From: Roseomonas gilardii subsp. gilardii
Lineage (GTDB): Bacteria > Pseudomonadota > Alphaproteobacteria > Acetobacterales > Acetobacteraceae
DNA length: 64,000 nucleotides
Reading direction: 5' to 3'
NCBI RefSeq assembly: GCF_023078375.1
Contig: NZ_CP095554.1
Coordinates: 3,402,501-3,466,500, forward strand
Shown here one piece after another: positions 63,702 to 64,000 of this stretch (the first letter of the stretch is position 1; each line of letters begins with the position of its first letter). The notes beneath the pieces were generated by a model. That model worked only from the letters and a program-made list of their open reading frames with translations. It was not told the origin of the DNA and did no database searches. Both the position numbers and the translations under genes were made by a program.

Positions 63702-64000
63702 ATGGCGCTTTCCGCCCTCGTTCTCTGCTCGCGCGCCCTGCTCCGCATCGGAGCGCAGCCGATCGCCTCTTTCGAGGAAGGGACGGCCGAAGCGGAAGTC
63801 GCCGCCAGCCTCTATCCGGCGGCGCGCGACGCGCTGCTCGCGGCCCATCCCTGGTCCTTCGCCACCGGGCAGATGGTGCTGCCCCGGTTGCTGGACGTGC
63901 CGGTCGCGGACATGGCGTATGCCTTCCAACTGCCTCCGCGCTGCCTGCGCGTGCTCTCCGCCGGCAGCGGCCGGCGCGGGCGCGGGCTGGAATACCGGCT
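63702..64000 (+). CDS. Tail tubular protein A-like (gp11), 5' part
   Basis: First 99 codons visible. VLCSRALLRIGAQPIASFEEGTAEAEVAASLYPAARDALLAAHPWSFA is the conserved start of T7 gp11-type head-tail adaptors (many acquire the pattern Y-x-x-x-R-D-x-x-L-x-x-x-P-W). Start ATG 63702. The gene and presumably gp12, internal virion and terminase genes continue beyond the window. Confidence 0.82.
   Translation, partial: MALSALVLCSRALLRIGAQPIASFEEGTAEAEVAASLYPAARDALLAAHPWSFATGQMVLPRLLDVPVADMAYAFQLPPRCLRVLSAGSGRRGRGLEYR

Overview
The window looks like chromosome of a very GC-rich alphaproteobacterium, most likely an Acetobacteraceae (Roseomonas-like) organism. The signs are class I lysyl-tRNA synthetase, an alphaproteobacterial Usg protein, a CIRCE-controlled groESL operon behind an alpha-type promoter (CTTGAC/CTAGAT), potFGHI-type transporters and T7-like phage genes of the kind found in this family. 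This is inference from gene content and composition, not a database match. No tRNA, rRNA or CRISPR array was seen.

Layout. 1-4.4 kb, mostly minus: family 5 ABC solute-binding protein (cut by the window edge), an Lrp/AsnC regulator, a type III PLP ornithine/lysine decarboxylase, and thiSG. 4.6-7.7 kb plus: aroQ-accB-accC, then aat. 7.6-18.5 kb minus: otsBA, nadK, a double-GNAT protein, two tandem aspartate aminotransferase paralogues, and a potFGHI polyamine-type ABC transporter. 18.7-24 kb plus: an isolated phage tail-spike/fibre cassette of five genes with no other virion genes next to it. 24-26 kb minus: MAPEG protein and a membrane diguanylate cyclase. 26.3-30.1 kb plus: proA, nadD, rsfS, rlmH, greB. 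30-39 kb: AsmA, a DUF2272 lipoprotein, then fabD-fabG-acpP-fabF-mltG. 39-46 kb: SDR enzymes, yicC-gmk, an AEC transporter, a GH15 glycosidase and usg. 46-48.3 kb: groES-groEL with a clear promoter, CIRCE operator and terminator. 48.4-57.7 kb: a cold-shock domain protein, a Gly/Ala-rich hypothetical, a TerB protein, a DinG-type helicase broken by two homopolymer frameshifts, an HxlR/NAD(P)H-binding pair, and a lysK-mprF-like operon. 57.7-64 kb: start of a T7-like prophage or domesticated virion module: S24 repressor, two small genes, then connector, scaffold, capsid and tail-tube genes in T7 order, running off the window.

How the genes fit together. Decarboxylase and potFGHI can balance polyamines; otsBA makes trehalose and the GH15 enzyme could degrade it or a related glucan; accBC feeds the fab cluster with malonyl-CoA; lysK would supply Lys-tRNA next to an MprF-like membrane protein whose catalytic half is truncated. 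The most interesting signals are the orphan tail-spike cassette, a promoter followed by a 15-bp-stem terminator just before the phage head genes (antitermination-like), a promoter geometry predicting a leaderless repressor mRNA, mutually exclusive hairpins between the aminotransferase genes, an acpP hairpin whose loop is the stop codon, a histone-like N-terminal tail on RsfS, and several genes (nadD, rlmH, perhaps HxlR) with no ordinary start codon.
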